Positions 47,442-47,522 of a stretch of DNA of 47,522 nt are shown piece by piece. The notes beneath the pieces were generated by a model. That model did no database searches. It saw nothing but the letters and a program-made list of their open reading frames with translations, and was not told where the DNA came from. Made by a program: the position numbers and the translations under genes. The DNA is taken from positions 1 to 47,522 of the forward strand of contig JAFGIU010000065.1 of the NCBI GenBank assembly GCA_016929445.1, in the 5' to 3' direction. This DNA is from Candidatus Omnitrophota bacterium (GTDB taxonomy: Bacteria > Omnitrophota > Gorgyraeia > JAFGIU01). Position 1 is the first letter of the stretch. Each line of letters opens with the position of its first letter.

Positions 47442-47522
47442 CCCGGATATTGCATGAGAGTTCGAGCAAAAGGGACGCAAAGGACCGGTAATGCGAGACG
47501 TGCGACCGAGGACCCCGCAGGC
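47442..47522 (+). other. Window edge, no complete gene
   Basis: An ATG at 47454 opens a basic frame that is still open at the window end after 23 codons (MRVRAKGTQR start), too short to judge. The stretch also contains GGGACGCAAAGG, a string found in the core of GEMM-I (cyclic di-GMP) riboswitches, but the expected flanking stem before it is not present. Confidence 0.25.

Overview
The window is gene-dense bacterial DNA, with no gene-free stretch over about 300 bases. It is probably from an uncultured Gram-negative-type lineage. The many radical SAM (rSAM) genes mixed with glycosyltransferases, the REP-like palindromes and the GTG/TTG starts would fit a candidate phylum such as Omnitrophota, but that placement is inference. 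The window is essentially one large surface-glycan locus loaded with rSAM enzymes: 13 intact rSAM cores and one decayed core, in 11 intact-core proteins plus one pseudoenzyme.

Layout. 1-5.2 kb (minus strand): a secreted PKD-repeat protein cut by the window edge, a cytokinin-dehydrogenase-like flavoprotein, a small four-helix membrane protein and a tandem universal stress protein. 5.4-12.4 kb: a B12-type rSAM, asparagine synthase, a membrane-anchored GT2, a NodB-like polysaccharide deacetylase and a GT-C membrane glycosyltransferase. 12.5-17.8 kb (minus): an rSAM/SPASM protein, an SGNH-hydrolase/TPR protein and an 865-residue protein that fuses two rSAM enzymes. 17.9-24.6 kb (plus): one classical rSAM/SPASM gene, then five tandem paralogues in which the SPASM-like cysteine module lies before the rSAM core; the fourth has lost the cluster motif. 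24.7-33.1 kb (plus): a GT2 with a very long coiled coil, two GT4 enzymes, an rSAM/SPASM enzyme between them, and an ABC-2 glycan exporter (Wzm/Wzt type, with a Wzt C-terminal domain). 33.0-34.1 kb (minus): a CDP-paratose-2-epimerase-like SDR. 34.2-39.5 kb (plus): a small coiled-coil membrane protein, a possible 35-residue membrane peptide, and four glycosyltransferases (GT4, GT4, GT2, GT4). 39.4-45.7 kb (minus): a second two-headed rSAM fusion with its domains in the opposite order, another B12-type rSAM, a truncated carbohydrate-binding-like secreted protein and a second SGNH/TPR protein. 45.7-47.4 kb (plus): a tRNA-queuosine mannosyltransferase homologue and ThrH.

How it may work together (inference). 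The glycosyltransferases build a polysaccharide that Wzm/Wzt exports. The asparagine synthase, deacetylase, SDR and SGNH proteins would decorate or trim it. The rSAM enzymes are good candidates for unusual radical tailoring of sugars, lipid carriers or glycan chains, because one lies inside the export operon and others share operons with the SGNH/TPR proteins. No precursor-peptide gene of the RiPP type is visible. The most unusual features are the coupled array of SPASM-first rSAM paralogues with an embedded pseudoenzyme, and the two rSAM-rSAM fusions of opposite domain order, each in an operon with a further rSAM and an SGNH/TPR protein.
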